From: CAZAKO01 sp964546145
GTDB lineage: Bacteria > Fidelibacterota > UBA2242
Reading direction: 5' to 3'
Length of the DNA stretch: 45,521 nucleotides
NCBI GenBank assembly: GCA_964546145.1
Contig: CAZJIU010000008.1
Location: 1-45,521, forward strand
Position 1 is the stretch's first letter. Each line of letters opens with the position of its first letter. The notes beneath the pieces were generated by a model. It searched no databases and had not been told where the DNA came from. It worked only from the letters and a program-made list of their open reading frames with translations. The position numbers and the translations under genes were made by a program. Positions 24,336 through 32,587 of this stretch are shown in pieces.

Positions 24336-24364
24336 TTGACATAATTCCAGGCATTTTCTATATT
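24336..24364 (+). promoter_or_regulatory. Strong sigma70 promoter of nrdJ
   Basis: TTGACA (24336-24341), a 17-base spacer and TATATT (24359-24364). Only one base differs from full consensus. A leader of about 64 bases precedes the GTG start; no cobalamin riboswitch box is seen in it. Confidence 0.8.
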
Positions 24365-24434
24365 CAATCTGGATTTTAAAAAGCTGTAGGTAGTGAAAAG
24401 TTTGGTGTAATTGTTTTAATTAGGAGATTTCCAA

Positions 24435-26849
24435 GTGCCTGAGCCAATTGTCTTCGATTTTGAACTACCTGGGAAGGAAGTTAAAGAGGAAATATCTCAG
24501 CCGAAAGTACGCATTGCGCCCCTAAAAAATGTGAGTACGGGCGATCCGGTTTTTTCCGATAATGCGCTTGAAGTGCTCAAACGTCGCTATCTCCTCCGGG
24601 ATAAAAACGGTAATGTAATTGAAACACCCGATGAACTTTTGCACCGGATTGCTAACGCCATTGCCGAAGCCGACAGCAATTACACCAGCCAGACAAATGT
24701 CCAGAAGACCGCAGAAAAATTATACAATTTAATGCGCAATAAGGATTTTTTACCTAACTCACCAACCGTTATGAATGCCGGTCGGGAATTAGGGCAGCTA
24801 TCCGCCTGTTTTGTTCTTCCGATAGACGATTCGATGGAGTCCATCTTCCAGACTCTGAAAGATACTGCTCTGATTCATAAAAGTGGTGGTGGTACCGGCT
24901 TCTCCTTCAGTCGGATTCGCCCCAAAAAGAGTATCGTTAAAAGTACGAGTGGAGTAGCCAGCGGACCGGTTTCTTTCATGCGAGTATTCAATGCCGCTAC
25001 CGAAGCTGTCAAGCAAGGTGGTACCCGACGCGGCGCTAATATGGGTATCTTGCGGGTCGATCATCCTGATATTTTGGAATTTATCGAATGCAAAAAGAAC
25101 AATAAAGACCTGACCAATTTCAATATTTCCGTCGCCGTTACCGACGACTTTATGGAAAAAGTCCGGAAACGAGAACAGTATGAATTAATCAACCCGGTAG
25201 ACCACTCGGTAAGTGGCACACTTAACGCTGCCGATGTTTTCAAATTAATTGCCCGAAATGCCTGGGCAAACGGTGATCCGGGAATCGTTTTCATTGATAA
25301 GATTAACAAATCTAATCCCCTGCCAAAGTTAGGAGAAATCGAAGCTACTAATCCCTGCGGTGAACAACCACTCCAGCCCAACGAAGCCTGTAATCTGGGC
25401 TCGATAAATCTGGCGAATTTCGTTACCGATGGAAAATTTGATTACGAACGGTTAGATACCGTGGTCAACGATTCGATCCACTTTTTAGATAACGTTATTG
25501 ATGTCAATAAATTTCCGCTGAAAAAGATCGAGACGATGGTCAAGAAAACCCGCAAGATTGGACTCGGAGTAATGGGATTTGCTGACGTGCTGTTTAAAAT
25601 GCAAATTCCCTACAATTCGGATGAAGCCTTACAACTAGCTGATAAAATCATGAGTTTCGTCTATAAATCAGCCCGCGAAGCCAGTATTAAATTAGGTTCT
25701 ACTCGGGGAACTTTTCCCACCTGGAACGAAAGTATCTATTTCCCGGATGGTCCTAAATTGCGCAACTCATCGTTTACAACCATCGCTCCTACCGGTACGA
25801 TTTCCATGTTAGTTGACTGTTCCAGTGGAATAGAACCGGCCTTCTCGCTAATCTTCACTAAGCGGGTTATGGACGGCACAAACCTACTCTATGTTAATCC
25901 CTATTTCGAGGAAGCCTGTAAAAAAGCCGAGATCTATTCTGAAGAATTAATACAAAAGGTGGCTGAAATTGGATCCATCCAGAATATGGAAGAAATCCCC
26001 GATCAGATTAAAAAAATATTCGTGACCGCCCATGACATTACTCCTGAATGGCATGTCCGCATGCAGGCAGCTTTCCAGAAATGGACCGATGCCGCCGTTT
26101 CGAAAACGTGTAATTTCCCCCGCAGTTCAACCGTCCAGGATGTCATCGATGCCTATTGGTTAGCATACGAGGCAGATTGCAAAGGAATCACAATTTATCG
26201 CGACGGTAGCCGGGATGAACAGGTGCTTTATGTTGGGGACAAAGCCCAGGAAAAAGTTTCTATTGAAATCCCAATTCAAGAGTCCATCTTGGATAATCGG
26301 ATCCATCCCCGCGTTCGTCCACAGGAAACACACGGCACCACCAAACGCATTCGAACCGGTCAAGGTACCCTCTATATCACCATCAATGAAGACGAAACCG
26401 GATTGTGTGAAGTATTTACAAACATCGGAAAAGCAGGCAGCCAAGCCCAGGTAGAATCCGAAGCTATCAGTCGGCTGATATCGCTGGCTTTACGCTCGGG
26501 GGTTGATACCCGGGATATTATTAAACAACTAAAAGGCATCGGCGGACCAAGTCCCATCTGGGAAAATGGCACTCAGATACTCTCGACACCGGACGCAATT
26601 GCCAAAGCGCTCGAGTGGTTCCTCGAGGAGAGAGAAGGGAAAAAGAAAAGTTCCCCCAGCAATCCGAGTTTTTCATTCAAGGATGTTGTTCCGGTACATG
26701 AAGAAGGAAAACTTTTAACTACCTCGAACACATCCAAATCTACGATTGGCAATAAAAAGATTATCACAACCTGCCCTGATTGCGGCACCACCCTGTATCA
26801 TGAAAGCGGCTGCGTTACTTGTCGCAATTGCGGATTCTCGAAGTGCTAG
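24435..26849 (+). CDS. nrdJ: Adenosylcobalamin-dependent (class II) ribonucleotide reductase
   Basis: 804 residues, starting at GTG with AGGAG eight bases upstream. It reduces ribonucleotides to deoxyribonucleotides using adenosylcobalamin, with or without oxygen. Family stretches include F-V-L-P-I-D-D-S-M-E-S-I-F, H-K-S-G-G-G-T-G-F-S-F-S-R, N-P-C-G-E-Q-P-L and C-N-L-G-S-I-N-L, and A-P-T-G-T-I-S-M. The C-terminus is a cysteine-rich tail C-P-D-C ... C-V-T-C-R-N-C-G-F-S-K-C that may bind zinc and carry the re-reducing thiols. No class I or III enzyme is in the window. A corrinoid adenosyltransferase is encoded at 37155-37670. Confidence 0.96.
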   Translation: MPEPIVFDFELPGKEVKEEISQPKVRIAPLKNVSTGDPVFSDNALEVLKRRYLLRDKNGNVIETPDELLHRIANAIAEADSNYTSQTNVQKTAEKLYNLMRNKDFLPNSPTVMNAGRELGQLSACFVLPIDDSMESIFQTLKDTALIHKSGGGTGFSFSRIRPKKSIVKSTSGVASGPVSFMRVFNAATEAVKQGGTRRGANMGILRVDHPDILEFIECKKNNKDLTNFNISVAVTDDFMEKVRKREQYELINPVDHSVSGTLNAADVFKLIARNAWANGDPGIVFIDKINKSNPLPKLGEIEATNPCGEQPLQPNEACNLGSINLANFVTDGKFDYERLDTVVNDSIHFLDNVIDVNKFPLKKIETMVKKTRKIGLGVMGFADVLFKMQIPYNSDEALQLADKIMSFVYKSAREASIKLGSTRGTFPTWNESIYFPDGPKLRNSSFTTIAPTGTISMLVDCSSGIEPAFSLIFTKRVMDGTNLLYVNPYFEEACKKAEIYSEELIQKVAEIGSIQNMEEIPDQIKKIFVTAHDITPEWHVRMQAAFQKWTDAAVSKTCNFPRSSTVQDVIDAYWLAYEADCKGITIYRDGSRDEQVLYVGDKAQEKVSIEIPIQESILDNRIHPRVRPQETHGTTKRIRTGQGTLYITINEDETGLCEVFTNIGKAGSQAQVESEAISRLISLALRSGVDTRDIIKQLKGIGGPSPIWENGTQILSTPDAIAKALEWFLEEREGKKKSSPSNPSFSFKDVVPVHEEGKLLTTSNTSKSTIGNKKIITTCPDCGTTLYHESGCVTCRNCGFSKC

Positions 26850-26877
26850 TCTCTCTTTGTCAAACTTACTAAAATTA

Positions 26878-26908
26878 ATGAGCCCTCACTACAAGGGCTC
26901 ATTTTATA
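26878..26908 (+). terminator. Rho-independent terminator of nrdJ
   Basis: A perfect nine-base-pair stem ATGAGCCCT (26878-26886) and AGGGCTCAT (26894-26902) with a seven-base loop, followed by TTTATAT. It ends nrdJ as a single-gene transcript. Confidence 0.75.
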
Positions 26909-26949
26909 TCAGCCAAGAAGAATATCCAGACATTAACCAGGATGAAACC

Positions 26950-27408
26950 ATGAGACCACCAATTAGTATCCGTCAGGCAGTACAAGATGATATTGATATT
27001 ATTGCCAAGTTCAATATCGCCATAGCCAGGGAAACCGAAAATAAAACGTTAGTGCCAACGGTAATTCAACAGGGACTAGAGTACCTGTTAAAGCATCCGG
27101 AATACGGTTTTTACATCGTTGCCGAATCCCACAAAAAGGTCGTCGGTTGTTTAATGATTACTTATGAGTGGAGTGATTGGCGCAACGCTCTTTTCTGGTG
27201 GATTCAAAGCGTTTACATTCTCCCTGCTTTTCGGCGCCAGGGCATCTATCGCCGCATGCATCAGTATGTGAAAAATCTTGCCCACGGTCAAAATATCTGC
27301 GGTTTTCGTTTGTATGTTGAGAAAAATAATCGAGTTGCCCAGCAGACTTATGAAAATCTCGGGATGAAAGAAACGTCATATAAATTATACGAAGAGACTA
27401 ATACCTAG
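26950..27408 (+). CDS. GNAT family N-acetyltransferase
   Basis: 152 residues. The start at ATG 26950 is chosen because it follows AGGATGA closely; longer in-frame versions would run back through the terminator into nrdJ. The GNAT core is I-S-I-R-Q-A-V-Q-D-D, then V-V-G-C-L-M-I, then the acetyl-CoA loop R-R-Q-G-I-Y-R-R-M, and Y-E-N-L-G-M near the end. The substrate cannot be read from sequence. The next small membrane protein gene begins 11 bases after it. Confidence 0.9.
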   Translation: MRPPISIRQAVQDDIDIIAKFNIAIARETENKTLVPTVIQQGLEYLLKHPEYGFYIVAESHKKVVGCLMITYEWSDWRNALFWWIQSVYILPAFRRQGIYRRMHQYVKNLAHGQNICGFRLYVEKNNRVAQQTYENLGMKETSYKLYEETNT

Positions 27409-27419
27409 TCGGAGGTTTA

Positions 27420-27734
27420 ATGGACGCGCCATTATTCTATACCCCCTCGGCTGAATTTTTAAAAGTCGGACTTTATCTAATTTTGACCATTATGATCCTG
27501 ATTGGAATCTTCCAAAGGCAGCAAAAAAAGGAAAACTGGGCAAACTGGATTCACGCCGCTATTTTGATCCATTTCCTGATCGGGGTATTCTATTCAGGTA
27601 TTCGAATGATTTCTATGGATGAAATTAATCACATGCTAATCCGACGGATCTACGCCTGTGAAGCCTGGTTCAATTTTGCCTGCGCTGCCTTCTATTTCCT
27701 GGCACTTGAACACAGACAATTTAAAAGAATATAG
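27420..27734 (+). CDS. Small membrane protein of unknown function
   Basis: 104 residues with three likely membrane helices (about 15-33, 44-62 and 82-98). The middle loop has M-D-E-I-N-H-M-L. It has a good ribosome binding site (GGAGG, seven bases upstream). I do not recognise the family. It probably shares a transcript with the GNAT gene before it. Confidence 0.7.
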   Translation: MDAPLFYTPSAEFLKVGLYLILTIMILIGIFQRQQKKENWANWIHAAILIHFLIGVFYSGIRMISMDEINHMLIRRIYACEAWFNFACAAFYFLALEHRQFKRI

Positions 27735-27800
27735 AACTCAGCCATTAGCTGACGTATATTCATTGGCAAATTCAGAGCATTCAATATACAAGGAGAATAA

Positions 27801-28268
27801 TTGTCTATTAATGAGCAACGTTGGGTAAATTGTCCGCAGTGCCAGCATCAGCAAGCTGTCACGATCTGGAGTTCGATCAATGTCATGCTTAATCCTGAGG
27901 GACGTACTCAGCTTTTCAACGGGGAAATCAATCATTTCCACTGTACAAAATGCGGTCATGAATCACTAATCCCCTTGCCTTTACTCTATCACGATCCCGA
28001 GCGCCAGATTGCGGCTCACTATTTCCCACCAAAATCAATCGAAAAAGCCGAATTCCTGAACCAATTCGATATCGAGGGAAAATTCCGAGTCGGTGACCAA
28101 GTTGATTTTGAGGTCCCCGAATACCTTAAAGACGTCCATGTCGTTTTTAATTTGGATGAATTGATTACCTACATAATTTTCAGAGAGACTCTGATTGAAT
28201 TTCATGAGCGCAACTCCTCAAATCAGGAATTCAATCCAGATAATCCGCCTCCTGATTCCTATAACTAA
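27801..28268 (+). CDS. CpXC domain protein
   Basis: 155 residues, starting at TTG with AAGGAG seven bases upstream. The first half carries Cys-Pro-x-Cys (N-C-P-Q-C) and a second pair C-T-K-C-G-H about 38 residues later, the CpXC domain, a presumed zinc-binding module of unknown function. The rest is acidic with no clear domain and ends in a proline-rich tail. The neighbours give no functional hint. Confidence 0.8.
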   Translation: MSINEQRWVNCPQCQHQQAVTIWSSINVMLNPEGRTQLFNGEINHFHCTKCGHESLIPLPLLYHDPERQIAAHYFPPKSIEKAEFLNQFDIEGKFRVGDQVDFEVPEYLKDVHVVFNLDELITYIIFRETLIEFHERNSSNQEFNPDNPPPDSYN

Positions 28269-28307
28269 TTCAATGACAACTGAGATTATTATAGAAGATA
28301 GCAGACT

Positions 28308-29045
28308 ATGAAATCGGACAGCTTTATAATTTTTGGTCATCAGGGGGCTCCTGGCTATGCCCCGGAAAATACGCTGCTCTCTTTTAAGGAGGCAATGCAA
28401 AGAGGCGCCGACTTTATCGAGCTGGATGTTCATCGCGTGGACAATGAACTGATCGTTATCCATGATTACCGGCTGGAACGGACTACAAATGGCAAAGGAG
28501 TTATTTATGACAAATCCATCAAATATTTGCGGTTGCTGAATGCCGGACGGGGAGAACGTATTCCACTTCTAACCGAGGTTTTAAATCTGGTAGATAAGCG
28601 GATTGGAGTAAATATTGAATTAAAGAGTCCCGGCACGGCTAAACCGGTCATGGAACTTGTTAATCGCTATATTAAAAACCACAGCTGGTCAATTGACCAT
28701 TTTATCATTTCATCTTTTGATCAACATGAATTACTAACTTTACGACAGCTACATCCGACGATTAAAATCGGCGTGCTACTGTTTGGAATTCCGCTCAATC
28801 TTAACCAAATAATTGAAACTTTGAATCCATTTTCAATTAATATCAGCATCGAATTTGTCAATCGCCAATTTATTGCCAAAGTTCACCAGATGGGATTAAA
28901 GATATTTATTTTTACAGTTAATTACCCCGATGATATCCGGCGCATGCTCGAATGGGGAGCAGACGGAATCTTCACTGATTTTCCGGATCGGGCCAAGCAG
29001 ATTGTATCGGACCCGGATTACAATCCTTGGGATATTCAACTATAA
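28308..29045 (+). CDS. Glycerophosphodiester phosphodiesterase family protein
   Basis: 245 residues with the GDPD TIM-barrel pattern: A-P-E-N-T, F-I-E-L-D-V-H with Glu38 and Asp40, and His52 in I-H-D-Y-R-L-E-R-T-T. It would hydrolyse glycerophosphodiesters to glycerol-3-phosphate and an alcohol. The first motif is usually H-R-G; here it is His11-Gln12-Gly13. The arginine normally contacts substrate phosphate, so its loss may change activity or specificity. No signal peptide is seen, so it is cytoplasmic like UgpQ. Confidence 0.88.
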   Translation: MKSDSFIIFGHQGAPGYAPENTLLSFKEAMQRGADFIELDVHRVDNELIVIHDYRLERTTNGKGVIYDKSIKYLRLLNAGRGERIPLLTEVLNLVDKRIGVNIELKSPGTAKPVMELVNRYIKNHSWSIDHFIISSFDQHELLTLRQLHPTIKIGVLLFGIPLNLNQIIETLNPFSINISIEFVNRQFIAKVHQMGLKIFIFTVNYPDDIRRMLEWGADGIFTDFPDRAKQIVSDPDYNPWDIQL

Positions 29046-29165
29046 TCCTATTTTATCAATAGAGATTTAAGAAAAATTGCACATTACCATTGCGAATTTA
29101 TCGAATTTTTTCTACCCAATATCGAGTGACAAACCAAGAAGAAAAATATTAGTCAGGAGAAAAAA

Positions 29166-29768
29166 ATGAAAAGGTATTTCCGCTTGTTTTCAATTGTAAT
29201 GGGAGCTGTGCTGGTATTGATGTTGAGCGGTTGTTTCCTGCCGGAAAATTTCACAGCCGTTGTAAAAGTCAGCAAAAATGGAAATTTTAGTTTCACTTAC
29301 CAAGGAAATCTGGCATTCGTACCAGCGCTTTCTGCAATAAAAGATGGCTCGTTTAGTGCGAAAGATGAAAAATCCCTGAAAGAACAGGTCAAGGAGCTCA
29401 AAAAAGAACCCGATTTCAAAGATGTCCAATACATCGGTAAGGGGCGCTATAAAGTCGCCGTCGAGCATGCCGGAAAAGCCGGTGAGAACTATTGTTTTAT
29501 TTCTGATCAGCTGAAAATATTCAGTATCGAAAATCAAAAGGACGGCACGATAAAAATTGCGGCATTTGAATTGAGTAAAAAAGACATTGATGGCCTGAAG
29601 ACAATTGACGCTAAAGTTGTCGGCAAACTCACGGTGTCTATTGAAAAAGGTATCCAGGTTATCGAAAATAACGCCCAAACCGAACCAAAAGCTTTCAGCC
29701 CTTACGGCGACTATCAATGGGATATAAAAAATCCAGAGTCGGTGCCGTTTATTGTTTTGAAACCCTGA
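29166..29768 (+). CDS. Putative lipoprotein of unknown function
   Basis: 200 residues. The N-terminus is a lipoprotein signal: K-R, a hydrophobic stretch and the lipobox L-S-G-C with the cysteine at residue 23. The mature part starts F-L-P-E-N-F-T-A-V-V-K-V-S-K-N-G, is rich in lysine and beta-forming residues, and has no recognised domain. A membrane-anchored periplasmic or surface location is expected. AGGAG lies eight bases before the start. Confidence 0.8.
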   Translation: MKRYFRLFSIVMGAVLVLMLSGCFLPENFTAVVKVSKNGNFSFTYQGNLAFVPALSAIKDGSFSAKDEKSLKEQVKELKKEPDFKDVQYIGKGRYKVAVEHAGKAGENYCFISDQLKIFSIENQKDGTIKIAAFELSKKDIDGLKTIDAKVVGKLTVSIEKGIQVIENNAQTEPKAFSPYGDYQWDIKNPESVPFIVLKP

Positions 29769-29922
29769 GTAAATCGAGCAACTGCATTGATACGAATAAT
29801 AAGCATGACCACCGGATTGCTAAGGCATTGTTTCTTCCTTCTTATAGAACAGATTAATATTGCTGGTATATTCGATATTCGCATTCTCTGACTTGTCTAT
29901 TCCGTCCACTATTTAGATCTCT

Positions 29923-29963
29923 TTTACACTTGAATTTGTGTAAATATTTTAGTATCTTTACAC
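29923..29963 (+). promoter_or_regulatory. Operator and promoter region of vapBC
   Basis: TTTACAC occurs at 29923-29929 and 29957-29963, and its inverted copy GTGTAAA at 29938-29944. The first and second make an inverted repeat with an eight-base spacer. TTGAAT (29930-29935) and TATCTT (29953-29958) at 17 bases could be the -35 and -10. The overlap fits the autorepression typical of toxin-antitoxin operons. Confidence 0.6.
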
Positions 29964-29989
29964 AAGTTTTTGTTGAAAGGAATTATCAA

Positions 29990-30190
29990 ATGGCGACAAA
30001 TTTAGCAATTAATGAGCAGTTACTTGCGGAAGCCCAGAAAGTTGGACAGCATAACACTAAAAAATCAACGGTCAATGCAGCTTTAGAGGAGTATATTAAG
30101 CACCGACGGGAGCAGGAAATTATTAATCTATTCGGCAAAATAGAGTACGATCCGGATTATGATTATAAACAAGCGCGGGAACGGGCATGA
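29990..30190 (+). CDS. vapB: VapB family antitoxin
   Basis: 66 residues. The N-terminus (A-T-N-L-A-I-N-E-Q-L-L-A-E-A) and T-K-K-S-T-V-N-A-A-L-E-E-Y-I match the ribbon-helix-helix VapB antitoxin family. The acidic, tyrosine-rich C-terminus (Y-D-P-D-Y-D-Y) is the likely toxin-blocking part. ATG 29990 follows AAAGGA, and the protein from there matches the usual family start. It overlaps the toxin gene by four bases (ATGA). Confidence 0.88.
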   Translation: MATNLAINEQLLAEAQKVGQHNTKKSTVNAALEEYIKHRREQEIINLFGKIEYDPDYDYKQARERA

Positions 30191-30594
30191 AAGTATTAGT
30201 TGACACTTCGGTTTGGTCATTGGCACTACGTCGACAAGGTCAGGATTTATCGGCCGAAGAGCAAAAAATAGTTACTAATTTAAAAGATATAATTTCCGAG
30301 AATCGGGCTGTCCTAATTGGACCTATACGTCAGGAAATCCTGTCTGGTATTGCCCAGGAATCTCAATTTCTCCTACTGAAAGAAAAATTGAATAATTTTA
30401 AGGATTTGATTATTACAACTGAGGATTATGAATTAGCTGCTGAGCTTTTTAATGATTGCCGCCATAAAGGAATAACAGGATCCCATACCGATTTCTTGAT
30501 TTGCGCTATTGCCAAAAATAATTCCTTAGCAATTTATTCTACCGACCAGGACTTTATCCGCTTCCAAGAAACAATTGATTTTGAACTGATTTAG
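30187..30594 (+). CDS. vapC: VapC family PIN-domain ribonuclease toxin
   Basis: 135 residues with a PIN domain. The acidic metal site is Asp6 (V-D-T-S-V-W), Glu50 (R-Q-E-I-L-S-G), Asp102 (H-T-D-F-L-I-C-A) and Asp120 (S-T-D-Q-D-F). VapC toxins cleave tRNA or rRNA and are held inactive by VapB. All catalytic residues are present, so the toxin should be functional. It is followed by a cluster of palindromes. Confidence 0.92.
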   Translation: MKVLVDTSVWSLALRRQGQDLSAEEQKIVTNLKDIISENRAVLIGPIRQEILSGIAQESQFLLLKEKLNNFKDLIITTEDYELAAELFNDCRHKGITGSHTDFLICAIAKNNSLAIYSTDQDFIRFQETIDFELI

Positions 30595-30606
30595 AAATTG
30601 GGATTG

Positions 30607-30629
30607 CTCCGCAGGAGTGCCTCCGGCAC
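30607..30629. repeat. Two adjacent small GC-rich hairpins
   Basis: CTCCGCAGGAG (30607-30617) and GTGCCTCCGGCAC (30617-30629) are back-to-back palindromes sharing one base, right after vapC. They resemble repetitive extragenic elements, but no second copy was noticed in the window. Confidence 0.5.
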
Positions 30630-30645
30630 ATTGAAAGTATCAATT

Positions 30646-30667
30646 TATGCAACCTGCAGGTTGCATA
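30646..30667. repeat. Perfect 22-base palindrome between convergent genes
   Basis: TATGCAACCTG followed directly by its reverse complement CAGGTTGCATA. It lies between vapC and the convergent PEPCK-fold gene and could be a bidirectional terminator or part of a repeat element with the hairpins just upstream. Confidence 0.6.
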
Positions 30668-30724
30668 TTATTTCCTCATTCCACTCGGAAATGTACCAAT
30701 GCTGTTAGTACACTCCAGATTAAT

Positions 30725-32479
30725 TTATTTCATTAAAAGTTTTAACAGTTCTTCAGCCGCCGATCGAGGTCCACTGGTTTCAAAACCGGCGATTCCCAGG
30801 CGGGTACGCAGCTGCCCGACGAATATCTTATTTTCAAAGAATGTCTCAAAAAATCGCCGGGCGATTTCATCGTGTTGCTGCTTGCGCTGCAGAGGACCGA
30901 AAATATTGGCAAAATAGCTGTGGACTAAGCCAGTCGTCGCTGTCGTGCCCTTACTCATCACAGCCCCTTCGCGGAATAAGTGGAAAGCCTCGGCAGCCGA
31001 ATCAAAAGCCTCGATTATCGGATGATCGGCATCAACACTTTCATAATTATTGGCATAAAAGACATAATCCACCGGCACGCCTTTGAGCACATTGGCGATA
31101 GTCGTCACCGGCAACACGATGCGGGCATTAGTCTTACCAGCACTCATGATGATTGCGCGGTCCAGCTGACCAAAAGCATAACCCGGTTGCAGATCATCCA
31201 GCCTCAGAAAAGCCCCGATTTCGGTACCGTAAGCTATCACCCTTCCCTGACGATTAATTGTCAACGAACCCATATCGTCGGCGATGATAGTTAATTCCTT
31301 GATCTGCTCATCGCCCAATTTACGAAGTGCCTCCAGCGACTCCGATTTTCCCGCTCCGGTATCACCAATAAACAGCACATTTGACTGGCAATTATTTTTC
31401 AGTAAAATTTGTACCAGCGCGCCGTGAAAGGGCATATTGCCATCTTTCATGACCTTTAGATTATGGAGTGTTAGAACCATTTTCTTCAGGTAACCAAAAT
31501 AGCCATACTCCTTACCTCGCGGAATAGTTGCCACAAAGAGATTGTTATCTTTATCTTCATAAAATACGGTAGGAAAATCTGAGAATTGTTTTAGAGTACT
31601 TTCCTCGACACCGTAAAGGTAGATACCATCCGGCGGTTCTTCCAAATCCTCATCGGAAGCCAGTTCAAAAAGATTACTCAGTGAAAAGCCCAATTCGTAA
31701 AAATATTCGTGAAAATAGATATAGATAATTGTTGCTCCAACCTTTGCCGGAAAGCAGAGCCATTCGTGCGGTTCTAATTTTATATACCGCAGTGGATTTT
31801 GCTCTATCTCGATGAAGGCACCCTTCCGTTTATTCATCGGCGGCTCGAGGATCAAGGGTGGATAAATTAGTACTTGTCGAACCATTGATACATTGTTTAA
31901 TAATCGGTACACGCCCTTGAAGCAGGATTTCGACAACGGTACGGCAATGGTTGCCACTTCCGCACCGGCGTGTACCTGGCGATAAACCCGGGGATGTTGG
32001 GAAGTGATATTTTCCTGAATATCACGATAAGCCTGGCGCACAAAATGCATCAGCCGCTCGATAGTGTTGTTAAAAGTTCGATAAGGTCGGCGATCAAAGC
32101 GCTCACCCGCCGAATCACAGATAATAAAGCGATCGAAACTGCGCCAATAGTTATACAACCGCTCAACAAAATCATTCAATAGATTTTTATCCCGGAAAAA
32201 TTGTTCCGCTCCGCCCACGACCCCCGGAACAAGCTTAGCTTCCAATTTGGTCAAATAGTACAATGTCTGATAGAGCAGTTCCCGCTCCTTCTCAGTTATT
32301 TGGGTGGATTCAAAGATATTCAAAAGCGGCGATTGCCTGGCAATCAACTGATCCAGAAAACAATCGAGAATTTTCCGAAACATATTATTCTCGAAAAGTT
32401 CCTCAACCGAATCCACAACCCGGTCTTTCACCCCGATAATTATCTTTTTCCCAATAATTTTAGAAGGATATTTATTCAT
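30725..32479 (-). CDS. PEPCK/HPr-kinase-fold P-loop protein of unknown function
   Basis: 584 residues from ATG 32479; an in-frame TTG six bases further upstream is the alternative. About 350 residues without a recognised domain precede a Walker A loop near residues 372-379 (G-D-T-G-A-G-K-S-E). I-I-A-D-D-M-G-S-L then follows, and later E-A-F-H-L-F-R-E-G-A and Y-F-A-N-I-F-G-P-L. The C-terminal part resembles phosphoenolpyruvate carboxykinase and HPr kinase, which share a fold, but the PEPCK kinase motifs are not canonical. It may be a protein or small-molecule kinase. It is last in a minus-strand run with two lipid-kinase-like genes and murB. Confidence 0.75.
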   Translation of the reverse strand: MNKYPSKIIGKKIIIGVKDRVVDSVEELFENNMFRKILDCFLDQLIARQSPLLNIFESTQITEKERELLYQTLYYLTKLEAKLVPGVVGGAEQFFRDKNLLNDFVERLYNYWRSFDRFIICDSAGERFDRRPYRTFNNTIERLMHFVRQAYRDIQENITSQHPRVYRQVHAGAEVATIAVPLSKSCFKGVYRLLNNVSMVRQVLIYPPLILEPPMNKRKGAFIEIEQNPLRYIKLEPHEWLCFPAKVGATIIYIYFHEYFYELGFSLSNLFELASDEDLEEPPDGIYLYGVEESTLKQFSDFPTVFYEDKDNNLFVATIPRGKEYGYFGYLKKMVLTLHNLKVMKDGNMPFHGALVQILLKNNCQSNVLFIGDTGAGKSESLEALRKLGDEQIKELTIIADDMGSLTINRQGRVIAYGTEIGAFLRLDDLQPGYAFGQLDRAIIMSAGKTNARIVLPVTTIANVLKGVPVDYVFYANNYESVDADHPIIEAFDSAAEAFHLFREGAVMSKGTTATTGLVHSYFANIFGPLQRKQQHDEIARRFFETFFENKIFVGQLRTRLGIAGFETSGPRSAAEELLKLLMK

Positions 32480-32587
32480 AGCCAACTCTCAATCCCATAA
32501 TCGGGCTGTAATTTAGCACTCGTGGTCTATTTATCAATTTACTTTTTAGAGAAAAATCAAATTGTGATTAGTGTTAATACAAATTTT

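Noticed and set aside
24365..24434. Cobalamin riboswitch in the nrdJ leader or upstream of cobO
   Set aside because: The nrdJ leader is only about 64 bases, and no B12-box sequence was seen there or in 36867-37154.
26746..26949. A 68-codon N-terminal extension of the GNAT gene
   Set aside because: It would overlap the conserved end of nrdJ and cross the terminator at 26878-26908; ATG 26950 gives the normal GNAT start.
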